64,000 nucleotides of DNA, from contig CM025850.1 of assembly GCA_003952965.2 (NCBI GenBank), forward strand, positions 30,305,024-30,369,023. The letters run 5' to 3'. The notes under the pieces are model-generated. The model saw nothing but the letters and a program-made list of their open reading frames with translations. It was not told where the DNA came from and made no database searches. The stretch comes from Morella rubra. Taxonomy: Eukaryota; Streptophyta; Magnoliopsida; Fagales; Myricaceae. A program made the translations under genes and the position numbers. Below are positions 37,301 to 48,959 of the stretch, one piece after another. Each line of letters opens with the position of its first letter. Positions within the stretch are counted from its first letter, which is position 1.

Positions 37301-39801
37301 CCCAAGGAGTTGGGGAAGATATAAATTTGAAATCGGAAGTTCACTTTGACAGCTAACCTTTCCAGCAATATCGGGTGCAGAACCATGCACAGCTTCAGCA
37401 AGCGCAATCCCTCCCTCACCAATATTGCAGCTGAAAGTCAAGTCACAGTGTCAGGTGATCTATTTATACATCGTTGGTGATGTCTATAGGTATGCACAAA
37501 CCTTGGTGTTAAGCCTAATCCTCCAACCAATCCAGCACAAAGGTCACTGATAATGTCACCATATAGGTTAGGCATGACCAATACGTCAAAAAGTGCTGGA
37601 TTCTTCACAAGCTGTGTAAGGATGAAACGAAATATCAGTGAAAACCCTTCCATAAGAAATTATGAGCATATGCAGTTTCACAGCATGGATTAAAATGATT
37701 TTATCTTCTAAGAAAGGAAGTTCCAGGAGGAAAGGAAATAAGTATCACATAGCAAAAATTCAACAACATTCATTGAGGGAACTATATCCATACCATCATA
37801 CAGCAATTATCAATGACAACTTCCTCGTAATTGATTTCAGGGTACTTCTCTGCAACCTCACGACAACACTGAAAGTGAAGAGAACTGAAGTTAACATGAA
37901 ATAACTCGGTTCAACAATCAAAATCTCTAATTTAAGCATCTACCAGTGCAGACCTTTAGGAAAAGACCATCAGTTTTCTGCATAATGTTGGCTTTGTGTA
38001 TTGCAGAAACTCTCTCCCTTCCATGGCTCTTGGCATAGTGAAAAGCATATTCAGCCACCCGCAAACTGGCCTGTCGAGTAATGATCTTGAGGCTTTCAAC
38101 TACACCTCTGACCACCTAGCATCAAAAACAGGGATCTATTTCAGATTCATGGACATTTAATATTGGACAATTCATGGGCTTATATCATATTAATACACTT
38201 ACTTGATGTTCAAGTCCACTGTATTCCCCTTCGGTGTTTTCACGGATAGTGATGAGATTTACATCATCATACCGAGTTTTATAGCCAGGAAGGCTGTGGC
38301 AAGGCCGAACATTGGCATATAAATTAAGTTCTTTCCTCAGAGTAAGATTCAGGGAACGATGACCTTTTCCAATAGGTGTTGCCATTGGTCCTTTCAAGCC
38401 TACCCCATTTCGCCTTACAGATTCTAAACTTTCCCACGTTAGGAAACTCTGTGTTCTAGGATCTATTTGGTCTCCAACATAGTGTTCTTCCCATTCAATG
38501 GGAACATCAGCTGCTTTAAATATCTACGGAAGTTTGAATGATGAAATTTGTTAGAACATGATTACATGGGCAAGGTAAGAAAGGTACCATCATTAAATTT
38601 ATACATGATCACAGAGATTTGAACATTCGAATGCAAGCAATCCATAGTATTTTTGAAATCATGCAGATTAGGACATTCTAAAACCAGCAATCAGAATAGA
38701 CTTTTATCTAATATGACCTCTTCAGGTTTGGGATATAGTAGCAATCCATTAGAAGTACAAAGCATTCAATGTGTGAGAAAAATAGAATATAAAGTAATAA
38801 GAAGAAACTGGCTAAAACAATTGAACGATCTTGAAAATGCCAAGAAATTTAATGCACTTATAAAGGTGTGCAGAATACGCCCATTAGCAATAGGAGATAA
38901 GGTTTATATCCTCAAGCTCTACTCCGAGGGCAAATGGCTCACAGCCACATTCATTAATCGCCACGATGTTTGCTGTCAAACCAATTAATTTCCTTATCTT
39001 GTCTTGGAAACGCCTTGAATCAATACAAATTACGACAGTCAGCAAATTACTAAACTTCTGAATTGGCTGAAAATGACTGATATAGCAGACACCTATTGAT
39101 TGGAGTTGATCCTACAGCAATTTTATGGACGTTTTTCTCAAGTAGATACTTCAAAATAGGCACTCACTCTATTGGTGCACGCCGTGTATTTCACCGAAGT
39201 AAAACAACAACAATGAGAGAATTTGAGTTAAATCCCCTCAACAACACTGGCATTGAAGATTGAATACAAACAAACGAACTGAAAATTTGCCAATTCTTAG
39301 GTCCAGGCAGTACTCCTATAAAACGGATCCACTTAGAAACAAGTAATATGGAAACTAAAGCACGTAAAAACACCATAAACCGAGTCAACTATAAAAGACA
39401 ATGATCCGTAGTTAAAATTAGCCCCATATGAAGGTTAAAGAAATCCTAATACTCCATTTGCTGGTGTAGAAGTATTCCCGATGAGACATTTCCCCTAAAA
39501 GTAGCTAAATTCAAGTTCAAAACCATAACCCCGTTGACGTTCATGAAGAACGCGGAAAGTTAATCCATTAGGAACCGAGCAAGCATACTAGAGGAAGGGA
39601 GAGAAGGACCTGTTTAACGGATTCCGCGATCTCGGGACCGATACCGTCGCCAGGGAAGAGAGTGGCTGTGATCGGCGTGGAGTCGGTGGAGAAGGCCCTG
39701 GATACGGACGGTGCTTCAACGCTATGGCTTTTGGCGGAGGAGAGGATCTGGTTCGAGCGGCTTCCGAGGAAACGTCGAAGGAGCTGGGAAGCCATGATCA
39801 T
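34356..39801 (-). CDS. IDH5: NAD-dependent isocitrate dehydrogenase, catalytic subunit, mitochondrial (IDH5-like)
   Basis: Catalyses isocitrate + NAD+ to 2-oxoglutarate + CO2 + NADH in the mitochondrial TCA cycle, working with regulatory IDH subunits. Minus-strand exons: 39610-39801, 38203-38523, 37954-38115, 37794-37868, 37502-37611, 37358-37430, 34356-34547. All have GT-AG junctions and matching phases and give 374 residues, the length of Arabidopsis IDH5. Residues 1-39 are Arg/Ser-rich without acidic residues at the start ([17 protein letters not shown]), a mitochondrial presequence. [12 protein letters not shown] follows, then [19 protein letters not shown] (substrate Ser and Arg), [54 protein letters not shown] and the ending TKAICDHL. 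The arrangement RxxLxxYANVRP with the HGSAPDIAG motif is the catalytic-subunit type. A start two codons later (MASQ) is possible; I chose MIMASQ because the family begins MTMA. No disruption seen. Confidence 0.95.
35124..37190 (-). mobile_element. LINE (L1-like) 3' part in IDH intron 6, split by a solo LTR
   Basis: On the minus strand, 37183-36794 reads the post-RT region of a plant L1 ([34 protein letters not shown]). 35685-35482 reads the zf-RVT module ([36 protein letters not shown]), followed by IWWCLWR and an A-rich tail (T run 35123-35137 on the plus strand). The two halves meet exactly where the solo LTR (35696-36679) is inserted. It is 5' truncated, missing the endonuclease and most of the RT. 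It lies in the antisense-neutral intron between IDH exons 6 and 7 and shares the transcription direction of IDH. Confidence 0.8.
35696..36679 (+). mobile_element. Solo LTR inserted in the LINE
   Basis: 984 bp beginning TGACAAGATC and ending TCCCTAACA, flanked by a perfect 5-bp target duplication CCTTG (35691-35695 and 36680-36684). A TATA-like box (CTATATAAACACCC, about 36303) supports plus orientation. The 5' third is rich in imperfect GACCGACCAGG-type repeats. Family not determined; the length and layout suit a Gypsy LTR. A solo LTR forms by recombination between the two LTRs of a full element, and the perfect target duplication suggests a moderate to recent age. Confidence 0.85.
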
Positions 39802-40044
39802 TGAATCACGGCGAAGACAGAGAGAGAGAGATACGACAAAACCTCAAAAAAGAATGGAAAGTAGTAGGATATAGGACTCGACCGAGACGCAGAAGGCTCC
39901 TGGGCCGAGCTGCGTCAACCAATCACAAAGCGCCACTTCCCTGTGTAAGTGCACTCCGAGTCTTTTTTTATCTCTTTCCTTCGCCTTTTTCTCCCATTCT
40001 CCTTCTCGCGTGCCAAATAGTGTTCTCTCAGACAGTCACTTAGC
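39802..40044 (-). promoter_or_regulatory. IDH upstream region
   Basis: 243 bp between the IDH start and the edge of the duplicated block. It has a short GA run near 39818-39828 that would lie in the 5' leader. No clear TATA box seen. In the second copy of the block this stretch is replaced by transposon sequence. Confidence 0.3.
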
Positions 40045-41172
40045 ACCTACGGTAGGTCGTTTATGCAAGAAGAGAATAATTTTTTTTTTTTTTTTTTAAG
40101 CCCATCCAAACTCTTTAGGATAAATTCTTTTCTACGAGTGTTCCTCCAATAAAGACACGTCATTTGATTTTAGTTTACACTGTAAAAAGTAATTTTTTTT
40201 TCTAAGCCTGTAAAAAGTATACCGAAAATGGAAAAAAAAAATAATTCTAAAAGAAGGTGTGGCACTCCACTCCTTGAAAAATATAAAAAATTAAATAAAT
40301 AACTCGAAATTACACAAGAAAGAGACGAAAAAGAAGATTAATAAAAATAATAGAGAACTTTCTTTTAAAAAGAATACATAAAATTGAAACAAATCCTGAA
40401 AGAGCCAAAATTAAGTATAAAAGAAAAGACACAACCAAATAAATAAAATAAAGTATGGCTCTACCATAACCAATAATAAGTAATAAAAAAACAAAAGGAA
40501 AACTTTTTTTTTTTTAAAAAAAAAAAAGCATAAACCTCCTACTTTACAAAGGAGAAAAAGAGAAATAAAAATTGAAATAAATTTTGGAAAATCCTCTCGC
40601 CTATAGGATCCACCCTCCTGCAGGAGGAGGGTGGGTCGCAAACACCCACCGCCACGCTCCTCCTGGAATTTAGGGCTGGTGCTTTTAATGCTGTATTTAA
40701 AATTTTTTATTACTTGTGTTTAAATATTTTATGATTTATTGTAATTGTACTTGTTCGTTTGTAAATGTCTTTCATGGTTTTTTCCTAATATGTTGTTTTG
40801 TCTTTTTTTTTTTCCTTATATTTTTATATTTATTTTATTCTAATAGATTTTATTTCAATTTTTTTGTCTCTTTCTTTTCTATTTTATTATGCTTTTCTGG
40901 TTCTGCTTGGTTCAATATTTTTCATAGAGTGTGGAATCATATCAAACATAAGTAGGAGTTCAACTTAAAAAAAAAAAACAATAGAAGTGTTTTTTTTTAG
41001 AAAATATAATTTAAATAATAAAATCTATTTATTTCTATCATTAAATTTGTAGAATAAATGATAAATTGTATATAATATCAGAATCTAGATCTTGAGTTAA
41101 AGTTGTAGTTTTGCACTTCATTCTAATTTCAATTAAATATTACACATTTATGATTTTCTTAATAAAGGAGAA

Positions 41173-41880
41173 TTGGGCCCACTCGACTGCCAACCTTTAT
41201 ACTCTCCACCTATTTTCGCAAGAGTGCCTTCATTTCTTCCTCAAAAGCTCCAATCTTGTGGAGGATAGAAGGGTTTGCATTCTTCTGATTGCTGATGTTG
41301 ATCAATGCATGATCAAGGAGTATTTGCCTCAGCTTCCGCATCAATGGGGGAGGGGGTCATCAATATAGGCGAAGACGTATTCCCAGTCATGAACCACTTT
41401 GAGCAAATCCTGTCACAGAATCTGGACGGGTGAAGTTCTCCTAATTGGACAACTTTGGTCAGAGTAATTGGCTTAATGTGTGCAGGCTTATCTCCTTTTT
41501 TTTCTTTCTTCTTTTTTAAACAGTTTATGCAAGTTCTCTCGGAAAATAATGGAATACATGTTTCAAGGTCGACGTGGTGCTCAGAAAAAAACGAAAAGTT
41601 TGGTCCAATAAACTTCCTCATAAGACCTCCCCCAATTAGATCTGGATGGCAACATCGTACTCGTGAGTCGTCAAGGTCTAGCCGCAGAGCCGGACCACGG
41701 GATTTTTGTACGCTGCCACCTTGCGCTTCACCTCGTCTAAGTGACTATACAATGGACTTGCAGAGAGAGAGGAGAGAGAGAGAGAGAGAGGTATGAAAAC
41801 GCTTGGGAAGTGAGGCTTCCTGGTTTGTGAGCAGGGAGCTCTGGAAGCTTTAAATATGTGGCCGAGTGGAGTTTCTAGCG
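41173..41880 (-). pseudogene. Internally deleted PAL pseudogene, copy 1
   Basis: Read on the minus strand. 41470-41180 matches PAL exon 2 (GELHPSRFC is kept; the homologous stretch in the intact gene is about 43250-43545). 41770-41650 matches a piece of PAL exon 1 (around CGCTTCACCTCGTC, at 45541 in the intact gene). 41765-41880 matches the GA-rich 5' leader. So leader, part of exon 1 and part of exon 2 remain, while the MIO region and most of the active site are gone. It cannot make an enzyme. It lies just downstream of the intact PAL, in the same orientation, as expected for a decayed tandem copy. Confidence 0.75.
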
Positions 41881-42479
41881 GTTACACCAGTTGACTATTT
41901 GCTGCACCATCTTCGTTAAATATTCAAGCGGATATACGCGGCCTGATATATAGTATAGTATAGTATAGTAATAATTAATTAATTAAGATCAACAATAGAT
42001 TTGCTCTTTTTACTTGATCCTCCAACTGCACTGTGCTTAAGCACTAAGACTGGCAGGTAATGGACAAGATAGATTTTCTCAAACGATTCATATTCGAAAT
42101 ATGGATGCACTTTCATATTGTTTTGTTCTCACACAAGCCCAATTTAACATCCGGTAAACTAAGCACGAGCCCATTTTAAAAAATAAAATAAAATATAAAT
42201 CTTTCAACATTCGGTAAACTATGCACAGCCCATCTTAAAGCTTCACCTTTGAGGGTTAAAAACTCTTCTCAACCTCTTTTGCCCACTTAAAATCACCTTT
42301 CCTTGTGTATTTTGTTAAATGAGTAATATGTGCTAAAATTATAAGGTTTAATTACAGTTACAGTTATGTAATTCACCAAAAGTTAACCAACTAACAAAAT
42401 ACCGATATAAGTTCGAGGTTAAGATGTCAATTTTTAGGATTGGACTCTTCGTCTTTCGGGTTAATTCAAAGCAATTAAC

Positions 42480-42670
42480 CGAAAAAGGAATTGAGAAAAC
42501 TCAAAATTAGTAAACTATCATCTTAAAGCTTCACCTTTGATTAAAAACTCTTCTCAACCTCTTTTGCCCACTTAAAATCAATTTTGTTAAAGAGTAATAT
42601 GTGTAAGGTTTAATTACAGTTTTATGTAATTGTGATATAAGGTTAAGATGTCTGGATAACTTTCAAAGTT
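42480..42670. repeat. Deletion-rich second copy of the preceding 250 bp
   Basis: From GTAAACTATCATCTTAAAGC on, this follows 42192-42440 in order but lacks many short blocks, for example CCTTTCCTTGTGTA, CTAAAATTAT and ACAGT. The other block copy (63500-63790) has the full-length version only once. See the finding on noisy segments. Confidence 0.7.
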
Positions 42671-43024
42671 AATTTTTAATAGACAAAAAAACCTTGAAAA
42701 ATGGATAAGTCCACTCAAAATTATCTGAAAATTGATTTGTTAAAAAGGAATACCATGTAGATTTCAATTTTCTTGTGTAAGTTGTGATACAAAGGAAGTG
42801 CAATAGTTTTTTTATTAGAGAAAAACAAAAGCTTTTTTTTTTGAGAAAATGAGTAAAAATTTTTTTGTCTTTTTTTATTTTTTTAGCTTTGATCAAGGTT
42901 GATGGGAATATCACTGCCCTTTGGTAGAACGAAACTGTCTTTTTATTGAAAATTATTTCTTAGTGGTCAAACATCAGTAGCACATAAAGCCATAAGGGCA
43001 TGGTACAGACATTGATAAAACGCA

Positions 43025-45669
43025 CTAACAGATTGGAATAGGAGCGCCATTCCAATCTGCAAGGCAATCCAACATTGGATCAATAATCTTGCCCTGACAC
43101 AGCGCAGTAAATACCTTGTCAAAATCCTCTCCAGCAGACCTTTCCTTTTCCCCAGTCAGCAATCCAGTTCCCAGCTCCTCCCTTACAAACCTGTACAGTG
43201 GATACGACCTGCACTCCTTAATTCGGTTCGTAATTGCTGGATTCCCACTCTCAACCGCAACCCTCGCATTCTCTACCTCTTTTGGCAAGAGCGCCTTCAA
43301 TTCTTCTTCGAAGGCTCCGATCTTTTGGAAGATAGAAGCGTTTACATTCTTCTCATTTTCGCCATTGGACAGTGCATGATTAACGAGTACTTGCCTCAGC
43401 TTTTGCATCAATGGGTAGGTAGCACTGCAGGGGTCATCAATATAGGCAAAGACGTGTTCCCGATCTACCACTTGGAGCAAATCCTTCTCGCAGAATCTGG
43501 ATGGGTGAAGTTCTCCGTTAGCACCGGTTGTCAGAGTCCTCTTTGCCACTTGGCATACAGTATTCTTGACAACGTTCTTCAGATTTTCCTCCAAGTGCCT
43601 CAAGTCGATAGCTTGGCAGAGTCCTATCAAAAATGTGGAAGACATGAGCTTCAGGATTCCGATGGCTTCGTCAGTTTTCCTTGAAGAGATTAATCCCAAA
43701 GAGTTCACATCTTGGTTGTGCTGCTCGGCGCTCTGGACATGGCTAGTGACTGGATTTGCCAAAAATTGAAGCTCGGAGCAATAGGATGCCATGGCAATTT
43801 CAGCACCCTTGAAACCATAATCCAGACTTGGATTCCTACCAGCAGAGAGGTTTGATGGCAACCCATTGTTGTAAAAATCGTTGACAAGCTCAGAAAATTG
43901 TGCGAACATGAGTTTTCCTATTGAGGCAATAGCCAAACGTGTATTGTCCATTGAGACACCAATTGGAGTCCCTTGAAAGTTGCCACCATGCAAGGCCATG
44001 TTCCTTGAAACATCAATCAAAGGGTTGTCATTGACTGAGTTAATCTCCCTTTCAATTGATTTGTTTGCAAATCTGATAACTTCAATCTGTGGGCCAAGCC
44101 ATTGAGGTGAAGTCCTGAGAGCATAGCGGTCCGGCTTTGGCTTTTGTAAGGGATCCATCTCATGTAACTTCTTAGCTTCTTTCACATAAGAGCTTCCATC
44201 TAAAATGTGTTCCATAATAGCTGCAGCTTCTATCTGGCCAGGATGGTGCTTCGACTTGTGTATCAAGTGGTCAGTAAATTCAGGCTTACCCTGCATTACT
44301 TCCGCGAAAATAGCTGAAAAAATCTCTGACAGAACGGCTAAAATGTTTGCCTCAAAGAGAACCATAGAAGCCAAGCCAGAACCAACAGCTGTGCCATTAA
44401 CAAGAGCAAGGCCTTCTTTTGGTTGTAACTCAAAGAACCCAGAATCAATACCAGCTAGGCGAAAGGCTTCTGCAGCATCAACGGTTTCACCAGAGGGACC
44501 AACGGCTTTAGCATTGGAACGGCCGGTAAGCAGTCCAGCAATGTAGGAAAGAGGAACCAGATCACCAGAAGCAGTGATCGTACCGCGTAGTGGCAAGCAG
44601 GGGGTGATATCATGATTCAGGAGCTTAGTGATGGCCTCCATGATTTCAAATCTAATGCCAGAGTATCCTTGAAGAAGCGTGTTGATCCTCACTAGCATCG
44701 CAGCTCTCGTTGCCGAGTGAGGCAATTTGTGGCATGACTCTGTCCCATTGCCAAATATTCCAGCGTTCAAAAATCTGGAGTACCAACATGTACAAGCCAT
44801 TACAGACAGACCCATGAAAAATATAATTAATGGAGAATGAAAAAAAGGAAAAAAAAAAAAAGGCTAAGCTAACAATGATTTAATGGTGCGCCACCATAAA
44901 TATATGATTACATTATATTCTTTTTTAACACAAGAATCTCGTAAGGAAAGAAAACAAAATAACCCAAGAAACAATGTACAGCTGGGGCTTTGCCCAAGAA
45001 ATTATATACATTAGATATAGACCAGAAACAAAAGACATTAGTTGAAACACAAATAGCGTTCATATTTTCAAGTACCACGTGCATGTCTATTTTTCACTTT
45101 TCTGGTGGCGGTTCAATCAACTTGGTCCTATGGTACGTACTTGTGTTCTTTTGACCAAAACCAACCAAATATGGCACCTACGTAGTTAGTCATCGTGTCA
45201 GAGTGAGTCCAACTCGGAGTCCGGGATGCAAGTTGATGTGAAGGTTAATTAAGAGTACAAGACAAAGTTTAGCTTACCTAATGAGCTCCTTCTGAAGAGC
45301 AGCGCCTTGGTTTGTTCGTCTATGGGAAGTAGCACCAAACCCAGTCGTGACACCGTAACTATCCTTTCCTGAGTTCACGCTGTCCATGACCCAATCGCTG
45401 CTGGCCTTCACGCCCGCCCTTGCTGACTCGGAGAGCTCCACCTTGACCCTGCAGTCGTTGGTGGCTATTGCCGCCACCTGAGATATGGTCAAGGTCTCAC
45501 CACCGAGGCGGACCACAGGCTTCCTGAACTCTGCTACCATGCGCTTCACCTCGTCCAAGTGGCTGCCCTTCATTGACTCGGCAGCCACTCCCCAGTTCAG
45601 TGGGTCATGACTCACGCAGATACTCTCTAACGCGCCGCTTTGGGAACCATGCTCGTTGATGATATCCAT
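43025..45669 (-). CDS. PAL: Phenylalanine ammonia-lyase
   Basis: Deaminates L-phenylalanine to trans-cinnamate, the entry step of phenylpropanoid metabolism (lignin, flavonoids), as a cytosolic tetramer. Exon 1 is 45278-45669 and exon 2 is 43025-44774; the phase-2 intron splits the Arg codon of ELIR-FLNAG, the position conserved in plant PAL genes. The product is 713 residues, normal for PAL. The MIO prosthetic group forms from Ala199-Ser200-Gly201 in [17 protein letters not shown]. Tyr105 in [12 protein letters not shown] is the catalytic tyrosine. Phe132 in RFLNAGIFG is the Phe-type selectivity residue (His would indicate tyrosine activity). [26 protein letters not shown] and the C-terminal shielding domain are intact, ending in APIPIC. 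No break seen. AC elements lie upstream, and a decayed PAL copy lies about 1.2 kb downstream. Confidence 0.97.
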
Positions 45670-45735
45670 GGTATTAACTAATCAGTTTCGAAACACGGAG
45701 AGAAGTATTTGGTTTTCTCAGGGAGTGCACTTGAT

Positions 45736-45769
<34 letters not shown>

Positions 45770-46024
45770 CAGGGAGGGAAATGCTTGGAGGAATGAGGCT
45801 TTTCTGTGGGTTGTGGAAGAGAGTTGTTGGGGGGGGGGGGGAATGGATCTTTTGATGTCGTGGCAAATTGTTTGGTAGGTGTGCATAAGTGACGCGGGTG
45901 TTGGTTGAATGTCGATTATGACCACACGATCTCACAGCTTCAATCTGACGGTTTAGGACTTGGACCGATCGTCTTCACACGAAATTACTCATTGGTAGAG
46001 GAAAAGACAGCAGCTGCGGTTGGT
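45670..46024 (-). promoter_or_regulatory. PAL promoter and leader with AC elements
   Basis: On the minus strand, ACCTACC (AC-I, H-box core) lies at 45874-45880 and ACCAACC (AC-II) at 46018-46024. A related AACCAACA is at about 45897-45905. AC elements are bound by R2R3-MYB factors that turn on phenylpropanoid genes in xylem, so their spacing upstream of PAL is meaningful. A (GA)n tract, CT-rich in the transcript, at 45738-45767 lies in the probable 5' leader. No convincing TATA box was found. A G run at 45830-45841 is also present. Confidence 0.6.
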
Positions 46025-46571
46025 GGAGATCCAAATCAAATAATATAACTCATAATTAGGGCCTCCACCATAAAAAATAAAAATACAGATGCATGTATGC
46101 AATAATTAGTTACACCTAATTGCTGGGTAATTATAACCTAATTAGGATTATCCCTCTTCTTTTGTTTACATATGTACTGTTGTTGAGTATTAAATGACTA
46201 CATTGCTGATGAACGATTTATCTAATCTCTTTCATCCTTGATTCGGTTTCAAATTTCATGATATTTAATTCTTTTTCGTGTATCATAGTTTAGTGCTCAA
46301 AGTTTTCTCATTTAATTATTAATATAATATAATATATTAGTTGTCAATTCATTTAAATAAAGTAAAATATAAAAATTCTTGCTTGAATTTTGAAGAGATT
46401 TTAAAAAAACTGTCTAGATTCTTAAAATTGACAAATTACTTTCTGAATTTACATTTTACTATGTTTCTAACAAAATTGATAGCGTAGCACGACAAATGTC
46501 AACATATGATTATGGTATGTCACTTGTTTTAAAAAAAAATTTATAATATATTTATTATGTTATAATTTTTT

Positions 46572-46915
46572 GGAAAAAATACACTTTTCACCCACGAACT
46601 ACCATAGTTTTGCACTTTACACTATAAACTACCAATTTTGACACATTACACCCTCTAACTACCAATTTTTAACACTTTGCACCCTTTATCAAATTTTCAG
46701 ACTAAAATGACGATAATGCCCTTGACCCATTTTGCATATATTGAAGATATTGTTGTCAATTCATTAATTTCTCAAGGGTATTATTGTCAAATGAGGGTGC
46801 AAAGTGTTTAATATTAATAGTTGGAAGGTGTAATGTGTCAAAGTGGGTAGTTTAGGGTGCAAAGTGTCATGTGTCACTACTCCGGTAGTTTGTGGGTGAA
46901 AAGTGTATTTTCCCC
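46572..46915. mobile_element. Mutator-type MITE with a perfect 9-bp target duplication
   Basis: Terminal inverted repeats of about 32 bp: the left end GGAAAAAATACACTTTTCAC pairs with the right end GTGAAAAGTGTATTTTCCCC. The direct repeat TAATTTTTT flanks it at 46563-46571 and 46916-46924. A 9-bp duplication is the Mutator signature. The interior is a long imperfect palindrome of ACTACCAATTTTGACACATTA-type units with no coding capacity. It lies upstream of PAL. Confidence 0.85.
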
Positions 46916-46924
46916 TAATTTTTT

Positions 46925-47950
46925 TATTTAGTTTATAAATTTTATTTGTTATTTAGTTAATTTTTTATAAATTTTAAAATACGTGACTTGCCACATCATT
47001 AATTACGTTAGAAATCTGAATGAAAATAGCGATTTTGCAAATGTAACTTAAACTCATGTAGTGATTTGTCAATTCTAGAAATTTAAGCATAATTTTAAAA
47101 TTTCATAAAATTTCAGGTAATAATTTTTTAATTTTTCTTAAATAAAATCATGCTTTAATGTTGAAAATTATAAAGTTAAAACTTTTAACTTAAAAGGAAA
47201 AGAATCGCTTTTTCTTTCAAAAGGTTCGAGTGAAGAGTAACGCGTGTTCGATGTCCTCTTGAAAACGTACTACTGAGAAACAAAAGAATAATAGTTCATT
47301 TTTATGGACAGTAATTAATTAATTAATAGTACTACAAGTCTACAAGAATAAATACCCTGATGCAAAGCTGGCCGAAGTGAAAGAGAAGCTGCCTGAGTTC
47401 TGTTGGCACTTCACATCAAAATAATAAAGTTCCCGCCTACGACTTTGCGAAAACTTATACCCACCCACGACTTTACGAAAAAAGAAAAATGGAGAAGAAA
47501 AAGTACGGACAGCGACATCATGAGGACATGGTTGGCCGCATTCGGCCATAGGAAGACCGGAGATGTTTGCTCAAGGATTCCTCGTACAGTTAAAGTTAAT
47601 TTGAATGAACCCCCCCCCCCCCCCCCCTTCCCTTTTTTTTTGGTACAGGATTTTCATGAATACTCAAAATCGCCTCTCTAGTTGCTTACTTCCTTTATTT
47701 ATTTATTTTTAGGTAAGTGCTTAATTACTCTTCTTTTCTTACAACGCTTGTTTCGTTTAGCAGGGAAACTCTTGGGAGTTTTAATCTGGAAGTACATTAA
47801 ACTAGCATTTTTTGTAAAAAAAATTTACTCGGTAAATCTTTAACTGAAAAACTAAATATTTTATATCTTTAATTATATTTTAAACACACCGGTTCCTTAC
47901 TTGTGGACTGAACTTTTCCTTAATTAGTCGGTCTAATGCGTGTATTATTT
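46925..47950. other. AT-rich spacer, no gene
   Basis: No coding or transposon signal recognised apart from a C run (47611-47627). Confidence 0.5.
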
Positions 47951-47954
47951 AGGC

Positions 47955-48382
47955 CTAATTACTTCATTGGTCCATGTGGTATTTCAAAATCATATTGGTC
48001 TCTAAGGTATTTTTCATCCTTAAGTAGTCCATGTCGAATATTAATGAGTACAACCTTTTGCCATCGAATGACGTCTGTATTTGGACAGCAAGCTCCTACA
48101 TGGCCAGCGGGAACATGTACTAAATAATATTAGACTTCACGTTCCATTTTTGTTAAAAATAATTAGTACCACCTCTACGTGACATATTTGATCTAGGTGG
48201 GACCGTGGGACTGCTGGTTTGACATGGCAGTATATGTGTGGTGACACTCATTAATTAACCACGTAGGAGTTTGTTGTCCAAATGCAAGTACTAGTCAACA
48301 AAAATGCCTATATTGACACATTAATATTTCACAAAAACTACTAATATACGATGAAATACTATAGGGACCAGAAGTTAAACTA
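47955..48382. mobile_element. Probable MITE (long imperfect inverted repeat)
   Basis: TTACTTCATTGGTCCATGTGGTATTT near 47960 pairs imperfectly with the complement of GAAATACTATAGGGACCAGAAGTTAA near 48352-48378. CATGTCGAATATTAATG pairs with CATTAATATTTCAC further in. No clear target duplication. A short CA array follows at 48391-48408. Confidence 0.5.
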
Positions 48383-48959
48383 CAACTTACACACACACAC
48401 ACACACACAACATATATATATTATGGACATGTATATCAAGAAAAGCAACTCATCTACGGTAAAAAATCCAATTATCATTTTAACAACAGACAAAGAGTTA
48501 AAAAGAAAAAGGTATAGAAAATCTATTTAATCACCTTCTGGTATATTAAGAAGTTACAGTTATCTAATGCTACGCTAGCTCAGTTCTTCTATAGTCATGC
48601 AGTTCCTCTTAACTTTAACTTAATTTGTAAATATGACATATATCGCGATCTCAATAAAAGGACTTATATATATATATAGTCTAGTTTTCCAGTGATAATA
48701 TATAGGAGTTTAATTAATTTCTTTGTTCTTGTTTCATTTTAAGTTTTATACCTTTGGCTAATTGGCATATGTAAGATCCATAAGTTTTTGGCATGATTTA
48801 GGACAAATTAATATGTAACGTTCTTGAGATTTAAGCGGTAAAGAATTACGATGATTATTAGCTGTATGAAGGCTGTGTAGAGTTTAAGAGGAGTTCGAAG
48901 TAGTCTACTAGGTAGAGCAATAATAGAATTTCTGTTTTAAATGAAAATGTGCCCATTTA

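Larger units (their letters stand above)
40045..42900. repeat. Segmental duplication, copy 1 (between IDH and PAL)
   Basis: Nearly identical to 61129-63980 over most of its length, starting at CACCTACGGTAGGTCG against CACCTACTGTAGGTCG. Differences are mainly in homopolymers plus a few substitutions. The block contains the internally deleted PAL pseudogene. The part at 42480-42670 is an indel-rich second copy of 42190-42440. Confidence 0.85.

Noticed and set aside
40411-40955. Phe- and Tyr-rich open frames on both strands
   Set aside because: Products of T- and A-rich runs; the same occurs in the duplicated copy.
43116-44546. Plus-strand open frames opposite PAL exon 2
   Set aside because: Shadow frames of the conserved minus-strand PAL coding sequence.
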